Source: Pseudomonas triticicola (GTDB lineage: Bacteria > Pseudomonadota > Gammaproteobacteria > Pseudomonadales > Pseudomonadaceae). Taken from it: a stretch of 64,000 bases of DNA. Below, one piece after another: positions 1-18,069 of this stretch (positions are counted from its first letter, which is position 1; every line of letters begins with the position of its first letter). The DNA lies in the NCBI RefSeq assembly GCF_019145375.1, contig NZ_JAHSTX010000001.1, positions 1,897,001-1,961,000 on the forward strand. The letters are read 5' to 3'. The position numbers were made by a program, and so were the translations under genes. The notes beneath the pieces were generated by a model. The model was not told where the DNA came from. It worked only from the letters and a program-made list of their open reading frames with translations, and did not search any database.

Positions 1-858
<858 letters not shown>

Positions 859-869
859 GTTGGACCTCA

Positions 870-896
870 GACCTGGGAGCGCCCTGCCCCCAGGTC
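870..896. terminator. Hairpin between convergent metH and NEL gene
   Basis: An 8-bp perfect inverted repeat (GACCTGGG, 870-877, and CCCAGGTC, 889-896) with an 11-base loop sits 12 bases after the metH stop, between two convergent genes. No clear T-tract follows on either strand, so it may be a weak bidirectional terminator or only an mRNA 3' stabiliser. Confidence 0.4.
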
Positions 897-907
897 AGCT
901 CGATCAA

Positions 908-8269
<7,362 letters not shown>

Positions 8270-8402
8270 GGTCACTCCTTGTTGATGGAGGAGTCAGCAA
8301 ACCATGTCGCGTTGTCGCTTCTGCGTTATCCGGGTATCGCGCAATCATCAGTGGTAAGCGGATGTAACTTGCCATGCCTCGGTCCGCTACACCGTGGCGG
8401 TC

Positions 8403-11400
8403 TCAGGAACCGGATGCTGGTGAAAGGCGCCCGGGTTGTTCGGATTCAGCGGCGAAATTCTGCAGCTCGTTGATCACCCGGCGTGTCAGCTCAGCGCGTT
8501 TCTGTGTGCGCAACACGTCCATGGCCTTGCCCAACCTGTTCAGCTCAAGGTTGTATTGCGCAGTATTCAGTTCATTGCGGGCAAAACGCTGATTGAGCTG
8601 GTCCCATAGTTGCTGGCGTCGCTCATCAACCGCAGCCTCCAGCGCGGCCATCTCCTGTGGATGGAGATCTTGCAGGTAAGTGATCCAGTAGTCGCGCTCC
8701 GCCATGCTCAATGACAGCGCATCTGTGGCCTCTGCCTCAAGAATCGAGGCGCGGGTGTACTCCAGCAGTTCATCACTCAGCGGGACGTCATAGGTCATGG
8801 ACGCGGGTTGGCCTGGTAGATCCACACCGTCACCCCATCCGCTGGTCAAGCCGATGCGATATTTAAGGCGCACTTCTGCACGATCCATACCCAGCGCCGC
8901 GGCTTCAGCGAGCGTTTCGACGCGATCCAGACGAAACAGTTGCCGCGACAGACGCAACAGCGCCCGCCCCCTGGGGGCCATTCGATTCAACGGAATGTCA
9001 CGTAACTGGTGATATACCGCGACCCGCACCTCCATATCACTGAAAGTCAGAATCCGCCCGTCAGGGCAGGTACCGTGGGTCTCGGCGCCCTCAAACAACA
9101 GTTGCCGCAGTTCGGTATTTTCGGCAGCGGCTTGCATGACACGCCAGACTCTTTCCCTCAGCTCGCCTCGCACCTGCAAGTAGTCTTGCGTGTCGAGCAA
9201 CAAGCGCAGCAACTGGAAAAACCGCTCATGATTGGGCTCTTGCGCCAATTGCGCCCAGAGCTCGGTTCTTTGCGCAACCCGCTGCGGATCGCTGTCGGCA
9301 AGCCATGGGTCGCGCGAGCGTGGCGCGACATCGTTGGCTGGATCGAAGACGTCCTCGGCAGGAAATACTTGCGCATGGGGGTCGTGAACAACGCTGCCAG
9401 CGTTGTCAATTGCAACACCGCTTTCGGGAATTCCCAAAAGATCACCAAACACCAGACGTTCGATCATTGCCTCAATCTGGCCGCGCGTCATGCCCAGCAC
9501 ATACGGTGCCGAGTGTTCGCGGCTGTAGCGCCTGAGGTCCTGGAGTGCCGAGAGCGACAAACGGCGATTCTCTGACAAATCCGAGCCCGCTATCAGACCG
9601 GAATGATCATCCGCGAAAAGCGCCCTGGGGATGTCCGTGATTTCGTTACCGCACAGGTTCAATTCCCGCAATCCGGGTGCTCTCAATACTCCGTCAGGCC
9701 ATTCGCTCAGTTGGTTGTAGCGCAGATCCAGAGACTCGATCACACCATAGTCGGGCGGATTGAATACGCGAAGTTCGTTGTAACTCAAATCAAGCGTGCG
9801 CAGCTGCGCATTGCCCAGCAAAGGGTAAACACTCGTCGCACTGCGCAAACTGCAATACTGCATTTCCAGTCGCGTCAAATGGCGCATTCGCAGTACCGGA
9901 GCAGGTACTGCACCTAGTTCGTTACCACCCAGGAACAACGTATCGAGGTCGGGAAAACCGGCGAGAAAACCCGCGCTTCCCCGCGCTGTGATCCCGGCAC
10001 CGCTCAGATCCAGTGTCGTCACGCCCGGAAACTGCACTACAAGCGCCGGCAGTTCTCCGGTCTGCAGCCCTGACAACTGGAGTTCAAGACCGGCGCTGCC
10101 AGGGCGCTCCGTCAGTGTGTCCAGCCATGTCTCGCTGATCCGCCGGGCCACCAGCGAACGAACTTGCGCACTGATCAGGAGCGTGTTCGTACTTACTTCC
10201 CTCGTATAGAGCCAGTCGTTCAACTGACGGGTCAGCGCCTCGCAGCTCAGGTGCCACTCGCTGATCTGCGCATCGATCTGAGCGTCATTCAAGGCCCGTG
10301 CCTGCAGCACCAGCAGACTACGTTGCGCCCGATCGCGGTTCAGGATCACCGTCAATCGCTGCAAATGCCCTGAAGCGCCTGAACTGCCGGGAGTAATGGG
10401 CGCCGGCTGCGGGAGAGGCAAGAGCAGATCATTGAACGATCCGCCGGTTTCCAAAGGCGGAAAATGCTCAGGCACCGGCTCTGCGGCGAAGCGCGCCAAC
10501 GTTCCCTCACCCAATCCCCTCTGCTGCTCGATGCGCTGCAGCGCCGCGTGAAACGCTGCTTCACCTTCAGCACTGAAGGCGTTTCCCGACAGATTCGTCC
10601 TCATCAATGCGTCAGGATGCGCCAGCGCTTGTGGCGATAGGGACGCGATCCGGTTGTCTCGCAAATCGAGCCATGACAGCCGTGGCAGGCTTTCCGCTCC
10701 CGTGGGCCAGGCCTGCAAATCCGTCGATCTCAAATTTAACGCCTGGAGCCCGCTCAAGGCCGTGGCATCGAGATGCCCCACGGGGTTATGACTCAGATTC
10801 AGTCGTACCAGATGTGGCAGGGCATCGAGTTGGCGCTGGACCGTCGCCGTCACCGTGATTCTGTTACCGGACACATCGAGCCGACGCAGCGCGGGCAATT
10901 CCTGCGCTGCAAAAGGTAGCTCGGTGAAGGTACTTCCCCCGAGTTCAAGCGTTTCGATATGACTGAAGGCGCGAACAAAACTGCGCGCCTGGCCGGAAGA
11001 CACGTTCAGAACCCCCAGACGCAGTGTGCGCACATGGGCGAAACTACCAGCCGGCAACGACGGAAGCTCGACCCGGGTGGTGGCGTCAGGCAACTCGACG
11101 AAGGCGAAGCGCTCAACGTTGGCTGCCAGGCCGTAGCGCTGGCGAATCGAACCGTGCCAGCTGCTTTTCAGCGCTTGTAATATGTCCGCGTTCGCCCCTG
11201 TAGACCAGCGCCGCGCAGGCGCTGCATAGCGTGATCCCTGCCGCAGGGATGGTGGGTAAAACGCGGCGAAGATAGCTTCATGTTCGGCCCGAAGCTGCTC
11301 GATCGCCGCCAGCCTTCCTGACGGTGTTGACCAGGCCGCGTTGAATGCCTGCGGCAAAGGGTCGGCACTATCCGGCACGAAGGCCATGGTATCTAGTTCG

Positions 11401-14400
11401 GCCCGGCAATATTCACTGACCATCTGATGCACATCGAGCAGGCGACCGCGCGGGCCGGAGTAACGGCTGACGTATTCGTAGGCTCGGCGGAACGTCGCTG
11501 GGGTGACACGTGACCAATCCAGCGAAAGCCCGGCCCAGAGTCGTTCATTGCCGTTGTAGAGCGAGTCGGGCAAGGTTTCAATCAAGGTGTGTGTCAGGTC
11601 AAGGCGTCTGAGCTGTTGAAGCCGTTCAACGTATGCTGGCCATCGCCACAACGCGTGGGGCGCATCGATGCGTAATCTGCGCAGTCGTGTCAATGACTCC
11701 AGGTCAAGACCATGCAAGGTGGTGGAGTCGAATCCGGAATAGTCGATGCGCAGTTCCTCCAGCGAAGTCAGTGCGCCAAGCCTTCGTGCAAAGCTTTCCG
11801 CCAGCAATGGCGCATCGGTAGAGAAACGCAGACGTCTCAGACCAGGCAGTCGCACGACGGTCTGCGGCAATGTCGTGAGCGGTCGGGCGACGGGGGTCTG
11901 ACCATAGCGCCGCAATTCACCAATACGTAAATCGGTGACATTCGGGAACGCCGCGAGAAACCCGTCCGCATGGGCGTCGGTCATGCCGATGCCGGTGATG
12001 GACAGTTCGCGCACGTGGGGAAAGCTTGTGCCCAGTTCGGGCAGTGTCGTGTCGCAATGGATGGTCAGGCGAGCCGCCTGCGCCACCTGCCCCTCCAGCG
12101 GACCATTACGCCATGCCTCTCGGAGTGTCTGTGCCAGTTGCGCCCTGTGCGTTGCAGTGCGGCTATCACTCGGCGCTGCCTGCCATCTCTCAAGTGCAAC
12201 ATTCAGTGCTTCCCATTCCTGCCGGCGAGATTCCAGTTCGATCTGAATCTGCGCTTCACTCCGGCCCCGTTGCCGGGCGAGGAATGCCCGCGCCTGGCGC
12301 GAGTCCGGGTATAGATGCGCGATGCGTGATTCGAGGGATGGATTGAGACCGGTTCCACGGCCGCTGGCGTAATAGCCCTGCAATCGCGACCCGACGCGAA
12401 CCGGCGGTTTGAACCACTTTTCACGTGGTGACAGCAATCGCGCAGCTTCGCCTCGATGAAGGTGGGCCGATTCGATGATTTTCTGTTGCAGCTCACCATG
12501 GGCGCTGCCGCCAGACAATCCGATTGAGGAACGTGTGTCCTCAGGCAACGCGTGCATGAGCGAACTGTAAAAGCTGTCCTGGACCCTCGAGACCCTGCTC
12601 AATGCTTCGGCGTGATCATTGAACGCTTGATAGAAAGGTCCGTTTTTCACCAGATAGCGTCTAACCGGTGCCATCGGCTCGCCGATGCTGTCGAGCAACG
12701 TGCCGGTTACGCTCCCCTCGCGAATTTCCAGACGCAGCGAGTGCGGCCAGCCAGGCAATTGCTCCAGAGCGTGCAAGGCCAGGCGCCGACTGTCCGCCGA
12801 CGCCAGGTTTTCGCTGTGCAAACCGGCGAATGCGCGGGTCTGGCGACCATGGCGAGCATGCCAGCGAGCCTCTTCAAGCATTCTCAAAGGGGAGCGCCCG
12901 GCCGCATCCATTCGCGCCAGCTCCTGCGCAGAAGCATGCTCGATCACATCCTGAGCAGCTTCATCGCTGAGGCCAGGACATTCACGCTGCAAAACGCGCA
13001 TGGGAGCAGTCAACGATTCGCTCCCCCGATAAAGGCTGTCAAATATCGCCGGCTGGCGCGTATAGGCGTACTCGGCGAGTTGTTTGCTGAACTCATCGGG
13101 CCGCGCCGGGCGCAATTGCGCAGCCTTTCGTCCCAGCAGATAGTTGATCTCCTGTTCGTCCAATGCAGCCAGAATCCGCGTCGGCATTTCCCCGTTCAAC
13201 ACTTGCGTACGTGTCAGGCGGATAGCAGGCTTGGGGCTGAAGCCGGGCAGAGTAATCTGCGCACCATAGCGGATGGGCGCCCCTTCTCCGTATGGATCAG
13301 CTGTCATCTCCAGAACCCGATCGGACGGCCACCGGGGCATCTCGGTGATCAGGGGGACCGCATACAGATAGTGCTCGTCAATGGGCCTGGCTCCGCGCAA
13401 TTGCTCGACCATTTGCCTCGCCTGCGCATCGGCATCGAACAGGCGCATGGCATCTCGCAGTTCAGGGGGCGGTGGCAACTGATCCATATGCATCTTGCGC
13501 AGAGCGTCATCGCTGATACCGCTGATATCGGCCAGCGTCAGCAGTGTGTCATCGGAGTAACCATCGGTGAGGTGTCCGATGCGTCGCAGCAGCGTCAAGC
13601 GATCCCACGCCATGGGCTGCTCCAGGCTCAGACGCCAGGCTCCATGACCGTTATGGCTGAGAAAGGGTTGGTAAGCGAGAGAATCGGTGGGATGTTTCAA
13701 CCGCCATTGGCCGGTCGAGCGGTCGAACATCTGCTCATATAGCTTGTCGCCTTGGCGCATCCAGGTTTTACCGTCGACTCGGAACTGCCCCAGCTTATCG
13801 GGCTGCGGCAAATTGCCCGGCATGACCTCTTGCTCATAGCCGTTGAAGGTCGGCTTCCACAGGCGCCTCTCGCCATTGGGCAGAGTCACGGGATGCAGAT
13901 CTTCAAGCACTGGCTCCGGTTTAACGGCTGTCACACGGCTGAAAACTGCGCCTGCGGCTGCCATCACGCCGATCTGCGCAAGGTTTTCAGCAACATCCAC
14001 GAGATGCGCTCTCGCTGCGTGCTTGTCCCCCTCGCTCCACTCGATAACGCCTTCAACAGTTTCGTAGAGCAACTGGGCCGTCATGACAACCAGCATGATT
14101 TCGCCCAGTACCGGAACGAACATGGACGCCATGTTCAGCGCCAACAGGCCGAATTGCAGCAGCCCTGACAGCTTGGCATCGCGCGCCTTGGCATCGACGT
14201 CGGCGGTGGGCACCGCGTGCCTGCGAGCGTCGTTGACTACCTTGTCACGGTGTTTTTCGTACAAGTATGCCCATAGATCGTTATTCCTCGCCCATGGATA
14301 TACCTGTAGGTGCGGCATCAACGAAACAGCCACGTAAGGGTCGGTATCCGGCACCATTTTCTCGTTTTTAGGTGAAGTCTTCCAGATCTCCACAAAAATC

Positions 14401-15569
14401 AACGTCGTCTGCAGAATCTTGCGCCACGGTGAGGACAGCCAATCCGATGCGCCGTCTGCTGATTTTACAAACTGACTGAAATAATACGGACGCTTCTCAT
14501 AAGGAAAAAACTGACTGAAGAACCGCTGGTAGGACGTGGGTGTCGTGCTATTCGTCTGTTGCGTATCGCGAGCGCTCAGCAGGCGCTTGAAGGTGTCCTG
14601 CATTTGCGTCCCGGTATAGCGTTTGAGCGGGTGTTCCGGGTCATTGGGTACGTACAGAATCACCGCGTCCGGCGAGCGATACTTTTGCGCGATCTTGAAC
14701 ACCACACAACCGACCAGCCTGTGCCGCATCAAGCCCAGATCCTGAAACCACACCTGCTTGTCGCCGATTCGCGGGTGCCTTTCGCCGTTTATCACCGAGA
14801 GGATCATCGCGTGATCTTCAGGTTGAATATCTTTGGTCAATAATGCGCGTTCGGCTGCCGCGCGCATGGCCGTTTTCTGACTGACAATGAAGTGCCGGCG
14901 CAACTTCGCTTCCGCTGCCTGATCGACCGGATGGAAAAACGTTGTCAGATAAGCCTGGTATTTGGCACCGATGTCCAGCTCCCGGCACAGGTTGAGGTAG
15001 TTCCTGACCGACACATTCACCGGAACAGCCTTGAAGGCACCCTTTACGGCGGTTTCGGTTGCGAAGCCAGAGCTGCTGTGAAAAGCACCGTAAGCACACT
15101 CATCACTTTCGAAATTGTGCAAAGCGGCCTGGAGCATCGGCAGCGTCAATGCCTCGAATGAGCCGATTTCCTCGCCGAGCATGCCAGCGCGTATCGGACG
15201 CCTGAGGCACAACAGGGTGTTATCAAGATCCACGGTGACCTGATAGCGGTGTTTCAGCGCCTGCGCCAGTAGAGGCCGGGCAAATGTCTCGATGTCCTTG
15301 AAAGTGGACATGGATCGATCCAGCCTCGCCTGAGCAATAAAACTCATCCTGTAGCTGGTATTCACCACCTGACGCTGGGCTGGCGTCGCTTTCGTGTACC
15401 AGTGCGGGAATACGGTCTGCGCCTGCTTGAGCTCAATCTTCCTGCGCACCGGCGCCTGGATCAGCCAGTGCGGCATCACTGCCTCAAGCCAAGGTGCGTG
15501 GAGGCTCTCGGAAGCGGCTGGTTTGAGGGGGCCATCGGAAATGGTCGAAACGTCTGAATCGGCGGACAT
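8403..15569 (-). CDS. Giant DUF6543-LRR-NEL E3 ubiquitin ligase-like toxin (copy 2)
   Basis: A 2388-residue paralogue of the downstream gene, same strand, 133 bases apart. The two proteins align throughout: hydrophobic segment near 470-500 (MASMFVPVLGE and QLLYETVEGVIEW), LRR blocks near 1180-1340, 1510-1660 and 1840-2000, and a C-terminal NEL domain with HGTCPDGRIL, which puts the predicted catalytic cysteine near residue 2168. It lacks the Ser/Gly/Asp linker of copy 1 and has an ordinary proline-containing spacer there. The start is the ATG at 15569, with AGGAG six bases upstream; the frame stays open to a GTG at 15599 that has no better ribosome site. Known NEL effectors are autoinhibited by their LRRs and modify eukaryotic proteins; whether this one does is inference. 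A tandem duplication is the simplest origin of the pair. Confidence 0.85.
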   Translation of the reverse strand: MSADSDVSTISDGPLKPAASESLHAPWLEAVMPHWLIQAPVRRKIELKQAQTVFPHWYTKATPAQRQVVNTSYRMSFIAQARLDRSMSTFKDIETFARPLLAQALKHRYQVTVDLDNTLLCLRRPIRAGMLGEEIGSFEALTLPMLQAALHNFESDECAYGAFHSSSGFATETAVKGAFKAVPVNVSVRNYLNLCRELDIGAKYQAYLTTFFHPVDQAAEAKLRRHFIVSQKTAMRAAAERALLTKDIQPEDHAMILSVINGERHPRIGDKQVWFQDLGLMRHRLVGCVVFKIAQKYRSPDAVILYVPNDPEHPLKRYTGTQMQDTFKRLLSARDTQQTNSTTPTSYQRFFSQFFPYEKRPYYFSQFVKSADGASDWLSSPWRKILQTTLIFVEIWKTSPKNEKMVPDTDPYVAVSLMPHLQVYPWARNNDLWAYLYEKHRDKVVNDARRHAVPTADVDAKARDAKLSGLLQFGLLALNMASMFVPVLGEIMLVVMTAQLLYETVEGVIEWSEGDKHAARAHLVDVAENLAQIGVMAAAGAVFSRVTAVKPEPVLEDLHPVTLPNGERRLWKPTFNGYEQEVMPGNLPQPDKLGQFRVDGKTWMRQGDKLYEQMFDRSTGQWRLKHPTDSLAYQPFLSHNGHGAWRLSLEQPMAWDRLTLLRRIGHLTDGYSDDTLLTLADISGISDDALRKMHMDQLPPPPELRDAMRLFDADAQARQMVEQLRGARPIDEHYLYAVPLITEMPRWPSDRVLEMTADPYGEGAPIRYGAQITLPGFSPKPAIRLTRTQVLNGEMPTRILAALDEQEINYLLGRKAAQLRPARPDEFSKQLAEYAYTRQPAIFDSLYRGSESLTAPMRVLQRECPGLSDEAAQDVIEHASAQELARMDAAGRSPLRMLEEARWHARHGRQTRAFAGLHSENLASADSRRLALHALEQLPGWPHSLRLEIREGSVTGTLLDSIGEPMAPVRRYLVKNGPFYQAFNDHAEALSRVSRVQDSFYSSLMHALPEDTRSSIGLSGGSAHGELQQKIIESAHLHRGEAARLLSPREKWFKPPVRVGSRLQGYYASGRGTGLNPSLESRIAHLYPDSRQARAFLARQRGRSEAQIQIELESRRQEWEALNVALERWQAAPSDSRTATHRAQLAQTLREAWRNGPLEGQVAQAARLTIHCDTTLPELGTSFPHVRELSITGIGMTDAHADGFLAAFPNVTDLRIGELRRYGQTPVARPLTTLPQTVVRLPGLRRLRFSTDAPLLAESFARRLGALTSLEELRIDYSGFDSTTLHGLDLESLTRLRRLRIDAPHALWRWPAYVERLQQLRRLDLTHTLIETLPDSLYNGNERLWAGLSLDWSRVTPATFRRAYEYVSRYSGPRGRLLDVHQMVSEYCRAELDTMAFVPDSADPLPQAFNAAWSTPSGRLAAIEQLRAEHEAIFAAFYPPSLRQGSRYAAPARRWSTGANADILQALKSSWHGSIRQRYGLAANVERFAFVELPDATTRVELPSLPAGSFAHVRTLRLGVLNVSSGQARSFVRAFSHIETLELGGSTFTELPFAAQELPALRRLDVSGNRITVTATVQRQLDALPHLVRLNLSHNPVGHLDATALSGLQALNLRSTDLQAWPTGAESLPRLSWLDLRDNRIASLSPQALAHPDALMRTNLSGNAFSAEGEAAFHAALQRIEQQRGLGEGTLARFAAEPVPEHFPPLETGGSFNDLLLPLPQPAPITPGSSGASGHLQRLTVILNRDRAQRSLLVLQARALNDAQIDAQISEWHLSCEALTRQLNDWLYTREVSTNTLLISAQVRSLVARRISETWLDTLTERPGSAGLELQLSGLQTGELPALVVQFPGVTTLDLSGAGITARGSAGFLAGFPDLDTLFLGGNELGAVPAPVLRMRHLTRLEMQYCSLRSATSVYPLLGNAQLRTLDLSYNELRVFNPPDYGVIESLDLRYNQLSEWPDGVLRAPGLRELNLCGNEITDIPRALFADDHSGLIAGSDLSENRRLSLSALQDLRRYSREHSAPYVLGMTRGQIEAMIERLVFGDLLGIPESGVAIDNAGSVVHDPHAQVFPAEDVFDPANDVAPRSRDPWLADSDPQRVAQRTELWAQLAQEPNHERFFQLLRLLLDTQDYLQVRGELRERVWRVMQAAAENTELRQLLFEGAETHGTCPDGRILTFSDMEVRVAVYHQLRDIPLNRMAPRGRALLRLSRQLFRLDRVETLAEAAALGMDRAEVRLKYRIGLTSGWGDGVDLPGQPASMTYDVPLSDELLEYTRASILEAEATDALSLSMAERDYWITYLQDLHPQEMAALEAAVDERRQQLWDQLNQRFARNELNTAQYNLELNRLGKAMDVLRTQKRAELTRRVINELQNFAAESEQPGRLSPASGS

Positions 15570-15721
15570 ACATCGCTCCTGTAAGTGGAGCGACAGCACA
15601 TCACTGACGGCGCGGTGTCCGGCGGTACATGGATATATCCGTCGTGCAAAAGTTGTAACGTGGCATTCGGGACCACACTGATTGACTATGCTTCGGAGGA
15701 CGATTTTTCGCGGAGGGATTT

Positions 15722-15940
15722 ATGGACGATCCAGTCGACAACAAACCGCCGAGCTTATGGCAGATGCTGCAAAGCGTCATGGCAGCAGCGTTCGGCGTGC
15801 AAAGCGGCAAGAACCGGGAAAGGGATTTTACCCACGGCAAACCCGGCCACTTTGTGATTCTGGGGGTTTTGTTCACGGCCGTGTTCGGCCTGACATTGTT
15901 CGCCATCGTCAAACTGGTGTTGTATCTGGCCGGGGTGTGA
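15722..15940 (+). CDS. DUF2970 family small membrane protein
   Basis: A 72-residue protein that reads as the DUF2970 family of short proteobacterial proteins of unknown function. The N-terminal half is polar (PPSLWQMLQSVMAAAFGVQS is the family-type opening). The C-terminal half has one transmembrane helix (FVILGVLFTAVFGLTLFAIVKLVLYLAGV region). A GGAGGG ribosome site precedes the ATG by four bases. It is divergent from the giant NEL gene, and the ~150 bases between them must hold both promoters. It is followed by a hairpin at 15972-15995. Confidence 0.8.
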   Translation: MDDPVDNKPPSLWQMLQSVMAAAFGVQSGKNRERDFTHGKPGHFVILGVLFTAVFGLTLFAIVKLVLYLAGV

Positions 15941-15971
15941 TGGCACCAGGCAAGGCGCCAACTCAAGCTAT

Positions 15972-15995
15972 CCGGGCCCTGAAAGAAAGGCCCGG
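15972..15995. terminator. Hairpin between convergent small genes
   Basis: CCGGGCC (15972-15978) and GGCCCGG (15989-15995) form a perfect 7-bp stem with a ten-base loop between the DUF2970 gene (plus) and the 37-residue gene (minus). No strong T-run follows, so termination activity is uncertain. Confidence 0.45.
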
Positions 15996-16004
15996 AACGC
16001 TGAT

Positions 16005-16118
16005 TTACTGATGGCTGACCCAGAAGACCGCTGTCCCTACAACGAGAATGATCAGGAACAAAATGGCCCACGCGTCGACGCTACTGTCGCTTTTCCTGGC
16101 TTTGGTCGGGTTGCTCAT
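16005..16118 (-). CDS. Tiny single-pass membrane protein (37 aa), hypothetical
   Basis: A very short open frame read directly from the minus strand. It begins ATG at 16118, and an AGAGG ribosome site lies about seven bases upstream. The protein opens with a charged stretch (MSNPTKARKSDSSVDAW), continues with one hydrophobic helix (AILFLIILVVGTAVFWV), and ends SHQ followed by TAA. The layout (basic N-terminus, one helix, very short tail) is typical of small inner-membrane proteins. It converges on the DUF2970 gene and is divergent from cysI. Function unknown; coding status rests on the ribosome site and the sharply amphipathic composition. Confidence 0.6.
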   Translation of the reverse strand: MSNPTKARKSDSSVDAWAILFLIILVVGTAVFWVSHQ

Positions 16119-16262
16119 TGCATCGCCTCTTGTCGGTTTTATCGGTGATTGCACAAAGACTCGATCACAGTTAAGACGATGATTGTCCGCACGACAAATG
16201 TGGATTAGATGACCGGCATTCGCGTTAGGCGATTTGGTTCTTTACATATACTCAAACATCAC

Positions 16263-16291
16263 TTTTGCGCATAACTGCAAACGGGTATATT
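16263..16291 (+). promoter_or_regulatory. Candidate cysI promoter in a 292-base leader region
   Basis: Bases 16119-16410 hold no gene. A TATATT at 16286-16291 could be a -10 element; the region 17 bases upstream (TTTTGC) is a poor -35, as expected for an activator-dependent (CysB-type) promoter. The leader then contains a small CTCCG/CGGAG hairpin near 16299-16311. This is a weak prediction based on position and the -10 match only. Confidence 0.3.
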
Positions 16292-16410
16292 GCCCCGGCT
16301 CCGTGACGGAGTGCGCGGCCGTGCGCGCAGAATTGCAGAGGCAACATCGGACTCCAGCAAGCGAAAACGCAGCGTTTTCCGAGTAGCCCAAGCCTGAGAA
16401 CAGGACTTAT

Positions 16411-18069
16411 ATGTACGTATACGACGAGTACGATCAGCGGATCATCGAGGACCGCGTCAAGCAGTTCCGTGATCAGACCCGACGCTATCTGGCAGGTGAG
16501 CTGAGCGAAGAAGAATTCCGCCCCCTGCGCCTGCAAAATGGCCTGTACATCCAGCGTTTCGCGCCGATGCTGCGCGTGGCCGTGCCTTACGGTCAGCTGA
16601 CTTCGCGTCAGGTGCGCATGATGGCGAAGATCGCCCGCGACTACGATAAGGGCTACGCCCACATCAGTACGCGGCAGAACGTGCAGTTCAACTGGCCGGC
16701 GGTCGAAGACATCCCGGACATCCTCGCCGAACTCGCGACCGTGCAGATGCACGCCATCCAGACCAGCGGCAACTGCCTGCGCAACGTCACCACCGACCAG
16801 TTTGCCGGCGTCGCCGCCGATGAAGTGATTGATCCGCGCCCATGGTGCGAGATCGTCCGTCAGTGGACCACGTTCCACCCGGAATTCGCCTACCTGCCGC
16901 GCAAATTCAAGATCGCCGTCAACGGCTCGACCAGTGACCGTGCTGCCATCGAAGTCCACGACATCGGTCTGGAGCCTGTCCATAACGCTGCTGGCGAGCT
17001 GGGCTTCCGCGTGCTGGTTGGCGGTGGCCTCGGTCGTACGCCAGTGGTAGGCGCATTCATCAATGAATTCCTGCCTTGGCAAGACCTGCTGAGCTATCTC
17101 GACGCCATCCTGCGGGTATACAACCGCTACGGCCGTCGCGACAACAAATACAAGGCGCGGATCAAGATCCTCGTCAAGGCGCTCACGCCAGAAGTGTTCG
17201 CGCAGAAAGTCGATGCGGAAATGGAGCACCTGCGGGGTGGCCAGACCACGCTGACCGAGGCCGAACTGCATCGCGTCGCCAAGCATTTCGTCGACCCGGA
17301 CTACAAAACCCTCGACAACCAGACTACGCAACTGGCCGATCTGGACCAGGAGCATCCGGGTTTCGCCCGCTGGCGCAGCCGCAACACCCTGGCGCACAAG
17401 AAGCCGGGCTATGTGGCTGTGACGCTGTCGTTGAAACCGACCGGTGTTGCCCCTGGCGACATCACCGACAAGCAACTCGACGCCGTCGCCGATCTGGCCG
17501 ACCTCTACAGCTTCGGTCAACTGCGCACTTCCCACGAGCAGAACATCATTCTTGCCGATGTCGAGCAGAGCCAGTTGTTCACCCTGTGGGGCGAGTTGCG
17601 TGAAGGCGGTTTCGCCACGCCGAACATCGGCCTGCTGACCGACATCATCTGCTGCCCGGGCGGTGACTTCTGCTCGCTGGCCAACGCCAAGTCGATCCCG
17701 ATTGCCGAATCGATCCAGCGTCGTTTCGATGATCTGGATTACCTGTTCGACATCGGCGAACTGGACCTGAACATCTCCGGCTGCATGAACGCCTGCGGTC
17801 ACCACCACGTTGGCCACATCGGCATCCTCGGTGTGGACAAGAAAGGCGAAGAGTTCTATCAGGTCTCCCTCGGCGGCAGCGCCAGCCGTGATGCGAGCCT
17901 GGGCAAGATCCTCGGCCCGTCCTTCGCACAGGAAGCCATGCCTGACGTGATCTCGAAGCTGATCGACGTGTACGTTGAACAACGTACCGAAGACGAGCGC
18001 TTCATCGACACCTATCAGCGTATTGGCATCGACCTCTTCAAGGAACGCGTCTATGCAGCGAATCATTAA
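16411..18069 (+). CDS. cysI: Sulfite reductase hemoprotein (siroheme/4Fe-4S)
   Basis: A 552-residue assimilatory sulfite reductase of the one-gene Pseudomonas type, catalysing six-electron reduction of sulfite to sulfide for cysteine synthesis. The two nitrite/sulfite reductase ferredoxin-like half domains are present, and the four cysteines that hold the siroheme-coupled 4Fe-4S cluster are visible: C415-x5-C421 (CPGGDFC) and C458-x3-C462 (CMNAC, followed by GHHHVGHIG). The substrate-side motif TSGNCLRNVTTD is intact. There is no cysJ flavoprotein next door, so ferredoxin is the likely electron donor. Its last 17 bases overlap the start of the DUF934 gene, so the two are translationally coupled. 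CysB control is expected but was not read from sequence. Confidence 0.95.
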   Translation: MYVYDEYDQRIIEDRVKQFRDQTRRYLAGELSEEEFRPLRLQNGLYIQRFAPMLRVAVPYGQLTSRQVRMMAKIARDYDKGYAHISTRQNVQFNWPAVEDIPDILAELATVQMHAIQTSGNCLRNVTTDQFAGVAADEVIDPRPWCEIVRQWTTFHPEFAYLPRKFKIAVNGSTSDRAAIEVHDIGLEPVHNAAGELGFRVLVGGGLGRTPVVGAFINEFLPWQDLLSYLDAILRVYNRYGRRDNKYKARIKILVKALTPEVFAQKVDAEMEHLRGGQTTLTEAELHRVAKHFVDPDYKTLDNQTTQLADLDQEHPGFARWRSRNTLAHKKPGYVAVTLSLKPTGVAPGDITDKQLDAVADLADLYSFGQLRTSHEQNIILADVEQSQLFTLWGELREGGFATPNIGLLTDIICCPGGDFCSLANAKSIPIAESIQRRFDDLDYLFDIGELDLNISGCMNACGHHHVGHIGILGVDKKGEEFYQVSLGGSASRDASLGKILGPSFAQEAMPDVISKLIDVYVEQRTEDERFIDTYQRIGIDLFKERVYAANH

